Positions 1 through 4,900 of a stretch of DNA of 5,505 nt are shown in pieces (positions within the stretch are counted from its first letter, which is position 1; every line of letters starts with the position of its first letter). The notes below the pieces were generated by a model. The model worked only from the letters and a program-made list of their open reading frames with translations, had not been told where the DNA came from and searched no databases. The DNA lies in contig MTLR01000158.1 in NCBI GenBank assembly GCA_002010925.1, positions 1 to 5,505 on the forward strand. The letters are read 5' to 3'. The stretch is from Candidatus Bathyarchaeota archaeon JdFR-04. GTDB lineage: Archaea > Thermoproteota > Bathyarchaeia > Bathyarchaeales > UBA233. A program made the position numbers and the translations under genes.

Positions 1-96
1 GGATGGGGGAGCTGTGAACCCCCCAAACTCCCAGATGAAGTCCTGACGCAAAGTCAGGATGGAACGGGAGAAGCCCCGTCCGTCAGGGCAGGGTAG
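1..96 (+). CDS. tnpB: TnpB (IS200/IS605 OrfB) RNA-guided nuclease, C-terminal tail, partial
   Basis: Reading frame 1 is open from the window edge to a TAG at 94-96 and encodes 31 residues. It includes GSCEPPKLPDEV and ends in GEAPSVRAG. Tails of the type E-x-P-S-x-R-A-G, encoded by the structured right end, are typical of archaeal TnpB proteins, where the last codons double as guide-RNA scaffold. The catalytic RuvC residues and the zinc-finger CxxC pairs lie upstream of the window, so nothing can be said about activity. TnpB cuts DNA next to a short target-adjacent motif, using the omega RNA made from this same right end. The call rests on the tail together with the RNA structure; the peptide alone would be weak evidence. 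The start is outside the window. Confidence 0.68.
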   Translation, partial: GWGSCEPPKLPDEVLTQSQDGTGEAPSVRAG

Positions 97-101
97 TTCA
101 C
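1..101 (+). mobile_element. Right end of an IS200/IS605-family (TnpB-type) insertion element
   Basis: The segment has the typical build of an archaeal IS605/IS1341-type right end. A tnpB reading frame finishes inside a GC-rich, hairpin-forming block that ends in GGGCAGGGTAGTTCAC. There is a perfect 7-bp hairpin at 41-47/53-59 with a 5-base loop, then ACGGG (64-68) complementary to CCCGT (75-79), and GCCC (73-76) complementary to GGGC (86-89). Composition switches abruptly at 102 to a T-rich stretch, which I take as the element boundary. These elements transpose as single strands and have no terminal inverted repeats, and none is seen here. The left end and any tnpA would lie outside the window. 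Position 101 as the exact end is inferred from the TTCAC-type terminus. Confidence 0.72.
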
Positions 102-143
102 TTTCTTTCTATTTTCTTATTATCCATACAGCTCCATCTCATA

Positions 144-151
144 TTTATATA
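144..151 (+). promoter_or_regulatory. Candidate archaeal TATA box (TTTATATA) for the 304-1514 unit
   Basis: TTTATATA is the best box-A match upstream of the small gene at 304. Transcription would begin near 172-178, giving an untranslated leader of about 130 bases containing the direct repeat and the RBS hairpin. The surroundings are AT-rich, so chance TATA-like matches are expected. No clear purine-rich BRE precedes it. Confidence 0.35.
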
Positions 152-233
152 TTTCCATATTTTCATCTTTCTCTATTTTCATATTTCTGTGTTTCTTTGT
201 TTCTGCTAATCCGTGGTATCTTAATGTCACACC

Positions 234-273
234 AACCTGATTGCCACCAAAAAACCCCCAGTTAACCTGATTG
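234..273 (+). repeat. Direct repeat AACCTGATTG, two copies 30 bases apart
   Basis: AACCTGATTG occurs at 234-243 and again at 264-273, an exact 30-base period (about three helical turns), so both copies face the same side of the DNA. The second copy abuts the RBS hairpin. The core AACCTGA recurs at 4067-4073 in the other intergenic region and at 2373-2379. A regulator-binding or iteron role is possible but unproven. Confidence 0.5.
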
Positions 274-274
274 A

Positions 275-301
275 AAAACACCTCCCCGCATGAGGTGTTT
301 T
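275..301 (+). promoter_or_regulatory. Perfect 10-bp hairpin whose 3' arm contains the ribosome binding site
   Basis: AAAACACCTC (275-284) pairs perfectly with GAGGTGTTTT (292-301) across a 7-base loop. The 3' arm contains GAGGTG at 292-297, a strong Shine-Dalgarno match placed 6 bases before the ATG at 304. In RNA, the 5' arm CACCTC would occupy exactly the bases that pair with 16S rRNA. The structure therefore looks suited to hold translation of the small gene off until it is opened. A DNA dyad bound by a repressor is the alternative reading. Confidence 0.6.
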
Positions 302-303
302 AA

Positions 304-474
304 ATGAATTCTCTGGTTGAGCAGTTGCCAATGATGGCTAATCTGGGAGTTTCTGAGCTGAGGTTTTTGGAGATAAGAAGAAAGGAAGCGTTGGCAGAAG
401 CAAAGATTAGCGGTAGAACCCAGAATATAAGGTTCTACCGGAAGAAGGGAAGATGGAGCTATGAGATTCTTTGA
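304..474 (+). CDS. Small basic 56-residue protein of unknown function
   Basis: The ATG at 304 has GAGGTG 6 bases upstream, and the frame runs 56 codons to TGA at 472-474. The product starts MNSLVEQLPMMANLGVSELR and ends RKKGRWSYEIL. It has a hydrophobic, helix-prone N-terminal half and a strongly basic second half with several arginines and lysines between residues 25 and 50, then aromatic residues. No membrane segment or cysteine motif is visible. Basic small proteins of this kind are often nucleic-acid-binding regulators, but I recognise no family. The stop overlaps the next gene's TTG in TTGA, so the two are probably translated together. A perfect inverted repeat (411-440) lies inside the frame. 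Support comes from the RBS, the overlap and protein-like composition; without homologues it remains hypothetical. Confidence 0.6.
   Translation: MNSLVEQLPMMANLGVSELRFLEIRRKEALAEAKISGRTQNIRFYRKKGRWSYEIL
411..440 (+). repeat. Perfect 10-bp inverted repeat inside the small gene, ahead of the next start
   Basis: CGGTAGAACC (411-420) and GGTTCTACCG (431-440) are exact reverse complements with a 10-base spacer. Half-site centres are 20 bp apart, suiting a dimeric protein on one face of the DNA. As RNA it would be a stable hairpin 30 bases upstream of the TTG at 471. It is not followed by a T-run, so it does not look like a terminator. Confidence 0.6.
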
Positions 475-1514
475 TTTTTCAATCTAAATCTTTTTTGCAC
501 AAATTTAGAAAAATTTATCATGGAATTTTTTCAAATTTCAATATGGGTTTTGATAATTTAGTAAAAGCCCATGCACTTTACGAGAGTAAGTATGGTAACA
601 AATTTTACAACATTGCCCTTAAAGTATGCCAAAAAGGGAGCGTTGAAGAAAAAACAATGGCAATCGCATCCTTTTTAATATATTTCAATAGAGTTTGGTA
701 TATTTACTCAGATGATGGGAAAAAAGCCTTTGAAAATCTCGAAAAACATGTTTCTGATGTTTATGAGTTGATTAAAGTAACTGAACCCATGTTAGGTGAG
801 TTAAAAAAACAATCTTTGTTAAACACAGATTTAAAAGATATCTTCATTGAAAACTCGATTAAAACACTTTATAAAAGGTTCTCAGAAGTATTTGGGGCAA
901 CTGGAGCGTCTAAAGCCCTACATTTACTAAATCCAAGACTCTTCGTCATGTGGGATGACAACATTAGAAAAAATTATAAGATTGACCTCCCGGATGAGAG
1001 TGGATATTTACGCTTTTTGAAAATGGTTAAAATAGAAATTACAGATTTCGTTAAAGATTATGCAGAGAGAGAAGGGTTGAGTTTTGAAGAAGCTGAGAAA
1101 TCAATCAAAGATAGGACCGGTATTGAAGTAACGAAACTACTTGATGAGCAGAATTATCTTAAATTTACACGGAAGGAAATGCCCCAAGAAATAGAATCTA
1201 AGACTGATGTTACCGATAAAATTGATAAAATTTTGAAAATCATAAATGAAATTACTGAAGGAGCACATGAAGTAGCCAATGAAGACTGGGTAGTCAGAAC
1301 AGGGCGTTCAGGGATGGTTAGAGCTTCTGCAGATAAATTGAAAAGAATCGTTGAGAGGTATGCAGAAAAAAGAGATATCGAAGGTATTTTAAATTACTTA
1401 ATGAATGTCCAGAACGACCAAACAGGTAAGGAGGTTTACAAAATACTTAAAGCCTACAATAAGAAAACTGTTGAGGATGTTTACGACGAGATCGTAAGAA
1501 TTGCGAGAGAATAA
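471..1514 (+). CDS. Conserved-looking hypothetical protein, 347 residues, function unknown
   Basis: The frame opens just after a stop at 462-464, so only TTG at 471 or later starts are possible. TTG gives 347 residues and a TTGA overlap with the small gene. The first ATG is at 543 (323 residues) but lacks a ribosome binding site; GGAG at 455-458 lies 12 bases before the TTG. The product is soluble, mostly helical and lysine/glutamate-rich, with no membrane segment. The most motif-like part is residues 141-167, FGATGASKALHLLNPRLFVMW followed by DDNIRKNY. A K-x-L-H-x-x-x-P-x-x-F-x-x-W-D-x-x-[IV]-R pattern of this sort recurs in uncharacterised helical proteins, and I know no assigned activity. 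A charged segment near 195-260 may be a linker or coiled coil. It converges on the RecA-like gene with only 4 bases between stops. Codon use is AT-rich, consistent with acquired DNA. Confidence 0.82.
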   Translation: MIFQSKSFLHKFRKIYHGIFSNFNMGFDNLVKAHALYESKYGNKFYNIALKVCQKGSVEEKTMAIASFLIYFNRVWYIYSDDGKKAFENLEKHVSDVYELIKVTEPMLGELKKQSLLNTDLKDIFIENSIKTLYKRFSEVFGATGASKALHLLNPRLFVMWDDNIRKNYKIDLPDESGYLRFLKMVKIEITDFVKDYAEREGLSFEEAEKSIKDRTGIEVTKLLDEQNYLKFTRKEMPQEIESKTDVTDKIDKILKIINEITEGAHEVANEDWVVRTGRSGMVRASADKLKRIVERYAEKRDIEGILNYLMNVQNDQTGKEVYKILKAYNKKTVEDVYDEIVRIARE

Positions 1515-1518
1515 AAAT

Positions 1519-2607
1519 TCATTCATAATACTTGCTTATTTTCCCCACGCCCTCACTAAATATCTTCTTCCTTGTTGCTCTATCTGTTTTATAGGGAATG
1601 CTCCATGAAACTCCAAGCTCCCTGAGTTTCTGTCTAACCCTCCTCACATCCTCCTCATCCTTCCAGTTGTAGGTGTGGACATAGATGACATGCTCATCAC
1701 TTTTTATCCTCTTGATGTGTGCAAGAGTGGACACCTTTGAGTAATCTCCAAGCTCTCCATTCTCCGTAGCCTCTTTAATCTTGAGCCAGAACTCATCAAC
1801 CTTATCTTTTTTTAGAAATACCAACCACTTCCCCCCATTCAGAGGAAGAGGATAGAAGCCTTTTTTCCTCTTCGAATGTAGCCAGTAATCTTTTTGTTCT
1901 TTGCTTGGGAGTCTATCATCTCCCTGTTTTTTCTTCCAGATTGACGGGATATTGAATTTATCAGCCTTCTCCACCCTATAGGTGAATTTACTGTGCCTTC
2001 TTATCGTGCGGATCCTGTAATTCGAGAAATAGTTGAATACCGAATCAAAATAGGGCTTGCCATTCACATTATGGGAGTTCGTTACAATCGTAAAACAGTC
2101 AAAAATGGCAGAAAACCTCGAAAGCTCATGAAGTATTCTAACGAGAGTTTGCATTTTCTCATTGTATGATTTACCCCCACTCCCTAAACCGCTTTTAAGA
2201 AAGGCGGTGACCTCATCAACAACAAAAACTGCTATACTCTTTCCTTGTTCTTTGAGTGAGTGGGCTTGTTTTCTTGCCTCACTCAGATTTTTAAAAAGGG
2301 ATGGTAGATCATCTACCTCAACAAAATAGATATTCCTAAGCTTTGGGATGATTTCTTTCAAATCCGAGTTTGAACCTGAAGAACTTGAAGAGTTCAAAGA
2401 ACATTTTCGATAAGAATTAACAATATCTCCTACACGGATCTCTTTCGTGCTTATAAGAAAAGCATAACTGTCCTCTGATAATGAGTTAAGCATTATGTAA
2501 TAGGCAAGAGCTGATTTCCCTGAGTCCTTTCTACCATTGATCTCAATAGACGATCTCCCAAAGTTCAAATTATTTATGTCTTCCATCATGCTTACACCTA
2601 TTGTCAC
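1519..2607 (-). CDS. RecA/RadB-like ATPase fused to a C-terminal Bles03 (DUF1917)-like domain
   Basis: The N-terminal ~225 residues are a RecA-type core: Walker A GRKDSGKS at 25-32, Walker B AVFVVDE with D131 and E132, and VTNSHN at 175-180 in the place of the RadA VTNQ motif. EKMQTLVRILHELSRF (150-165) matches the RadA/RadB helix before it. A serine-rich loop (72-79) interrupts the core. Residues about 240-362 read like the Bles03/DUF1917 family, often labelled putative phosphothreonine lyase domain: GGKWLVFLKKDKVDEFW, then GELGDYSKVST, HVIYVHTYNWKDEEDVRRVR, LGVSWSIPYKTD and terminal KISKYYE. Likely role: DNA- or nucleotide-dependent ATPase in recombination or replication, with the tail as a ligand or partner module (inferred). 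GTG at 2607 lies 1 base past the upstream stop, but ATG at 2589, preceded by AGGTG, gives a likelier 356-residue product. It forms an operon with the Orc1/Cdc6-like gene. Confidence 0.83.
   Translation of the reverse strand: MTIGVSMMEDINNLNFGRSSIEINGRKDSGKSALAYYIMLNSLSEDSYAFLISTKEIRVGDIVNSYRKCSLNSSSSSGSNSDLKEIIPKLRNIYFVEVDDLPSLFKNLSEARKQAHSLKEQGKSIAVFVVDEVTAFLKSGLGSGGKSYNEKMQTLVRILHELSRFSAIFDCFTIVTNSHNVNGKPYFDSVFNYFSNYRIRTIRRHSKFTYRVEKADKFNIPSIWKKKQGDDRLPSKEQKDYWLHSKRKKGFYPLPLNGGKWLVFLKKDKVDEFWLKIKEATENGELGDYSKVSTLAHIKRIKSDEHVIYVHTYNWKDEEDVRRVRQKLRELGVSWSIPYKTDRATRKKIFSEGVGKISKYYE
2595..2599 (-). promoter_or_regulatory. Ribosome binding site AGGTG favouring the ATG at 2589
   Basis: On the minus strand AGGTG is followed by 5 bases and then ATGATG (2589-2584). 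The GTG at 2607 has only a weak GAGATAG ahead of it. The site suggests that the first six residues, MTIGVS, are probably not part of the protein. Confidence 0.5.
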
Positions 2608-2608
2608 T

Positions 2609-3883
2609 CTATCTCAATCCGAGCTTTTCACGAGCTTTCATTCTCCTCCACTCGCTAAGTTCCGCCAATTCTTTTTCATAGACCACTGAGAGTGTAGGAT
2701 CTCTCATAAAAGCCTCACTAAGAATTTTAGAACTAATAGCAAGAGAATAATAATTTTCCACTCCTCTCTTGAATCCTCTCCCTTTCCTTTCCTGATGCAG
2801 AAATCCAGCAGTAACAAGTTCCAGAATAAGATTCCTTGTGGTAGGTAGCTCAATTAACTCCCTCTCAAGTAGCTGTCTAAACTCATTCTGTTTATAGTGT
2901 ATGTCTGTTGAAGTCTGCTTTCTCTTGCCATACAATTCATTAAACAAGACGGCCATCAACACGAGCCTTATTGATTCTGAAAAGCTAAAAACCTTCATCA
3001 CAAGCTTATCAGTCTGTAAAAGCTTCCATGCTTCTTTTATTAGCTCTAAGGTTAGCTTATCTTCCTCTCTCTTAATTGCAAGTCCAACTGCAAGTCTAAG
3101 CATATCCAAGCCATCTCTTACACTTCCCGTCTCGAAGCCGATGGTATCTGATAGGTACCTCAGGGCTTCCTCTTCAACTCCTCCTTCCTGGAATGCCAGC
3201 TTGCATCTCTCGGAAAAAATGTTGTAGCATTGTTCAGCGTTATACCTCTCAAAAATTATTGACTTATCTTTTGTGAGGGAGCTTTTTGTTCTTGCATCCT
3301 TTATCTTGCTGATAAACATGACATCATTGGTTATCAATGTGCAGGAGAGACCTCTCGTTCTTGAAAAGTAATACAGTAGCGTATCCACATCATGAACTCC
3401 TCTCTCACCAAGACGATCTACCTCATCAATACAGACATGGACTCCCCCCTCACACTTCTGTAAAGAGCGTTCAAGAATCGAGAAGTGTTCTCCAAATGAT
3501 GCCCTTTTCGAGGGTAGGGGCAAATTGAGGTGTCTTAAAATATCTCTCAACAGCTCTAAGACAGTCTGTCCACCTCCACGAAGATAAATAATATGCGACG
3601 AGGGAATTTTCTCTTTCTCCATCTCCTTCTCAATAAATCTTTTAACGATGTTGAAAGACATAGTTTTCCCCGTTCCTGGCGGACCCTCAAGAAAAATGGT
3701 ATCGGAAAGTTTTGTGGATAGTGCAATCTTTACATGCCTCGCAAGCTCTACAATATGGTTTTTTCTGTATAGAGGTTCAGGAGGAATGTACTCATCAGAT
3801 AAATAATACGACCAGTTTTCTTTTAGAAAAAGATGAATCGCTGAAACCTCCTTCTCTAAGTAGCTGAAAATATCATCTCCCAT
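2609..3883 (-). CDS. Orc1/Cdc6-like AAA+ ATPase (replication initiator type)
   Basis: The product has 424 residues, close to the ~400 usual for archaeal Orc1/Cdc6. The AAA+ core shows Walker A GPPGTGKT (67-74), Walker B HVCIDEVDRL (149-158, D153 and E154), sensor 1 TND (N186) and a sensor 2 block GSVRDGLDMLRLA (253-265, R256). The segment PPEPLYRKNHIVELARH (34-50) matches the conserved stretch before the P-loop. Residues ~300-400 look like a winged-helix DNA-binding domain. Known family members bind origin repeats and load MCM helicase; that this one does so is inferred. It may instead be a plasmid- or virus-borne paralogue, which its divergent flanks and AT-rich setting suggest. ATG at 3883 follows AAGGGGG with 8 bases between. 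Its stop is 1 base before the GTG of the RecA-like gene, so they form one operon. The AT-rich stretch upstream may be its origin. Confidence 0.88.
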   Translation of the reverse strand: MGDDIFSYLEKEVSAIHLFLKENWSYYLSDEYIPPEPLYRKNHIVELARHVKIALSTKLSDTIFLEGPPGTGKTMSFNIVKRFIEKEMEKEKIPSSHIIYLRGGGQTVLELLRDILRHLNLPLPSKRASFGEHFSILERSLQKCEGGVHVCIDEVDRLGERGVHDVDTLLYYFSRTRGLSCTLITNDVMFISKIKDARTKSSLTKDKSIIFERYNAEQCYNIFSERCKLAFQEGGVEEEALRYLSDTIGFETGSVRDGLDMLRLAVGLAIKREEDKLTLELIKEAWKLLQTDKLVMKVFSFSESIRLVLMAVLFNELYGKRKQTSTDIHYKQNEFRQLLERELIELPTTRNLILELVTAGFLHQERKGRGFKRGVENYYSLAISSKILSEAFMRDPTLSVVYEKELAELSEWRRMKAREKLGLR

Positions 3884-3940
3884 ATTTTATGCCCCCTTAC
3901 AATTCATACAGTCCACTTTATCATTCATTGCTAATTGAAT

Positions 3941-3948
3941 TATTTAAA
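3941..3948 (-). promoter_or_regulatory. Candidate TATA box (TTTAAATA) of the Orc1/Cdc6-RecA operon
   Basis: On the minus strand TTTAAATA lies about 58 bases before the ATG at 3883. That predicts a transcription start near 3915-3920 and a leader of roughly 35 bases carrying the AAGGGGG ribosome binding site at 3892-3898. It is the best box in an AT-rich region, so alternatives exist. Confidence 0.4.
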
Positions 3949-3977
3949 ATTTTTTATTTCATATTTGAAAGCACATT

Positions 3978-3999
3978 AGGTTCAACAGTTTTTGAACCT
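3978..3999 (-). promoter_or_regulatory. Inverted repeat AGGTTCAA-N6-TTGAACCT upstream of the initiator gene
   Basis: AGGTTCAA (3978-3985) and TTGAACCT (3992-3999) are exact reverse complements separated by CAGTTT. The dyad lies about 30 bases upstream of the proposed TATA box, where an archaeal activator or an autoregulating initiator could bind. The same octamer occurs once more at 2370-2377, and a 7-base version (TTGAACC) at 4472-4478 at the edge of the AT-rich block. Confidence 0.5.
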
Positions 4000-4120
4000 T
4001 CATTGTATATGTACATAGCAAGTGTATTGAAGTTGAATTCCAAGGAGTAGGGAAAACAATCAAAAAAACCTGAAGAAAGCGATCGAGAACACACCCTACC
4101 TAAGGAAGAAGACGACCATT

Positions 4121-4220
4121 AACCTGGTGATACACAAAAAAACCAAGAAGGATAAGACTCTTAACAGGTGAATAAAGCTACCACAAGGTGATTAAACAGA
4201 GGATACAAACATATAGGTGT
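4121..4220 (+). repeat. Iteron-like row of AGGTGA-type repeats
   Basis: The clearest pair is AGGTGAATAAA (4166-4176) and AGGTGATTAAA (4186-4196), identical at 10 of 11 positions and exactly 20 bases apart. TGGTGATAC at 4125 lies 41 bases before the first, about two periods, with a weak AACCAAGAAG at 4141 between. AGGTGTTTGAG begins at 4214. Two-turn spacing next to an initiator gene resembles plasmid iterons. The outer copies are degenerate, so only the central pair is firm. Confidence 0.4.
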
Positions 4221-4373
4221 TTGAGAACAATTTTTTGTTATCATGAGAAAAATATAAATAATTATGAATAAAGAAAAGAACGAATATTTATAGAGCGATT
4301 TATCACGGTTAATTATTATAAATTAATAAAAAACAGCTAAAATTTCTTTATTTAAGAATAACGGTAATTTGGT

Positions 4374-4395
4374 TATTTATTCTACTAAATAAATA
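4374..4395. repeat. AT-only inverted repeat TATTTATT-N6-AATAAATA
   Basis: Perfect 8-bp arms (4374-4381 and 4388-4395) enclose a 6-base loop. All arm bases are A or T in a very AT-rich setting, so the structure is weak and may be chance. It could add to easy DNA unwinding in the putative origin. Confidence 0.35.
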
Positions 4396-4468
4396 TAAAT
4401 TAAATAAAGCTTAGAAACGGTCTAAAATACTCCAAATCTTTCGAAAAATGGTTGGAAAAATGCTCAAT

Positions 4469-4900
4469 CTATTGAACCCGTTTGGGAATGGGCCCGTCGG
4501 GCGATGGTCCCCAGGAAGACAGCATGATAACAACATCTGGTTTCAGCTCTGCTATCTTTTCGTAATTTGGCTCATCCCAGCTTCCGACAACTGGCACATC
4601 TGCAAGTTCGGGAAACAGCCCTTGATCGACCTTTTTCTTTGTCTCTGTATCTATGCCCACGATTCTGTCTATCGCTCCTAATGCTCTGAGTTCCTCGGCA
4701 GGATTGTCCCACAGAATTACAATTTTCTTAACAGGATATGGCACTTCCACATATCTTCCAGCAGAGTCCTGAACAGTTATCTTGGTCTCTGCTTTCCCGG
4801 TCTCTGACTCGCTCATGCACCCGCTTACGGCTATGGCAAGCAATACAGTCACCAAAACTATAGCTCCAAGTCTTAATTTGCTTTTCATGCTTAACACCAT
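4469..4900 (-). pseudogene. Truncated ABC transporter substrate-binding lipoprotein (iron-siderophore/cobalamin type)
   Basis: The N-terminal part matches class III (FepB/BtuF-like, PF01497-type) binding proteins. It has a hydrophobic signal segment (about residues 10-26) with lipobox AVSGC and lipid-anchor Cys28, then TKITVQDSAGRYVEVPYPVKKI (39-60), RALGAIDRIVGID (72-84) and YEKIAELKPDVVIM (113-126), the usual first-lobe strand order. Intact members run to about 300-400 residues. This frame stops at 143 after WGPSPDGPIPKRVQ, so the second lobe and the rest of the ligand site are missing. The stop coincides with the switch to AT-rich DNA, which points to interruption by an insertion or deletion. 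ATG at 4888 (MKSKLR) is the better start: GGTG lies 6 bases ahead and the signal peptide then begins properly; ATG at 4900 adds MVLS. A shortened protein would not bind ligand. Confidence 0.8.

Larger units (their letters stand above)
1..121 (+). ncRNA. 3' part of TnpB omega RNA (reRNA) with adjacent guide segment
   Basis: The right end of TnpB elements is transcribed as the guide RNA. Here the scaffold would be the folded block up to 101: a stem at 41-47/53-59, then overlapping pairings among 64-68, 73-79 and 86-93 that could form a pseudoknot-like fold. The guide is the sequence just outside the element, so its first bases would be TTTCTTTCTATTTTCTTAT from 102 on. The 5' end is not in the window. 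The 3' limit of about 121 is set from the usual guide length near 16-20 nt and is not visible as a signal. The T-rich sequence from 102 could also serve as an archaeal terminator. Confidence 0.55.
102..303 (+). other. Non-coding, pyrimidine-rich leader region
   Basis: There is no credible gene in this 200-base stretch. Bases 102-205 are almost entirely T and C with scattered A on the + strand, including two near copies of TCTATTTTC[T/A]TAT (108-120 and 172-184). Low complexity makes the copies weak evidence of anything. The rest holds a TATA-like box, a 10-base direct repeat and a strong hairpin, listed separately. It appears to be the junction between the insertion-element end and the promoter/leader of the rightward gene pair. 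Confidence 0.6.
3884..4468. other. AT-rich non-coding region, candidate replication origin/control region
   Basis: There are about 585 bases with no supported gene, strongly AT-rich, most of all between 4225 and 4410. It sits directly upstream of the Orc1/Cdc6-like gene, which is where archaeal origins commonly lie. Visible structure includes a TTGAACCT dyad (3978-3999), AGGTGA-type repeats at ~20-base spacing (4121-4220), an all-AT stretch suitable for unwinding, an 8-bp AT-only inverted repeat (4374-4395) and three ACGGT copies (4315, 4361, 4417). I see no sequence that I can confidently match to the canonical ORB/mini-ORB element. A lysine-rich frame without a start codon (4037-4171) may be a decayed gene. 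Origin function is inference from position and composition. Confidence 0.42.

Noticed and set aside
59..265. Open frame of 68 codons on the + strand
   Set aside because: It begins inside the tnpB/omega RNA end in another frame, has no ribosome binding site, and encodes a low-complexity Phe/Ser/Tyr-rich product from the T/C-rich tract.
2901..3528. Two + strand frames opposite the Orc1/Cdc6-like gene
   Set aside because: They are antisense shadows of a well-supported AAA+ gene; their products lack any motif and they have no start signals.
3971..4000. AGGTTCAAC...TTGAACC resembles a tRNA T-arm
   Set aside because: No acceptor, D or anticodon stems can be built around it; the arms are a simple dyad.
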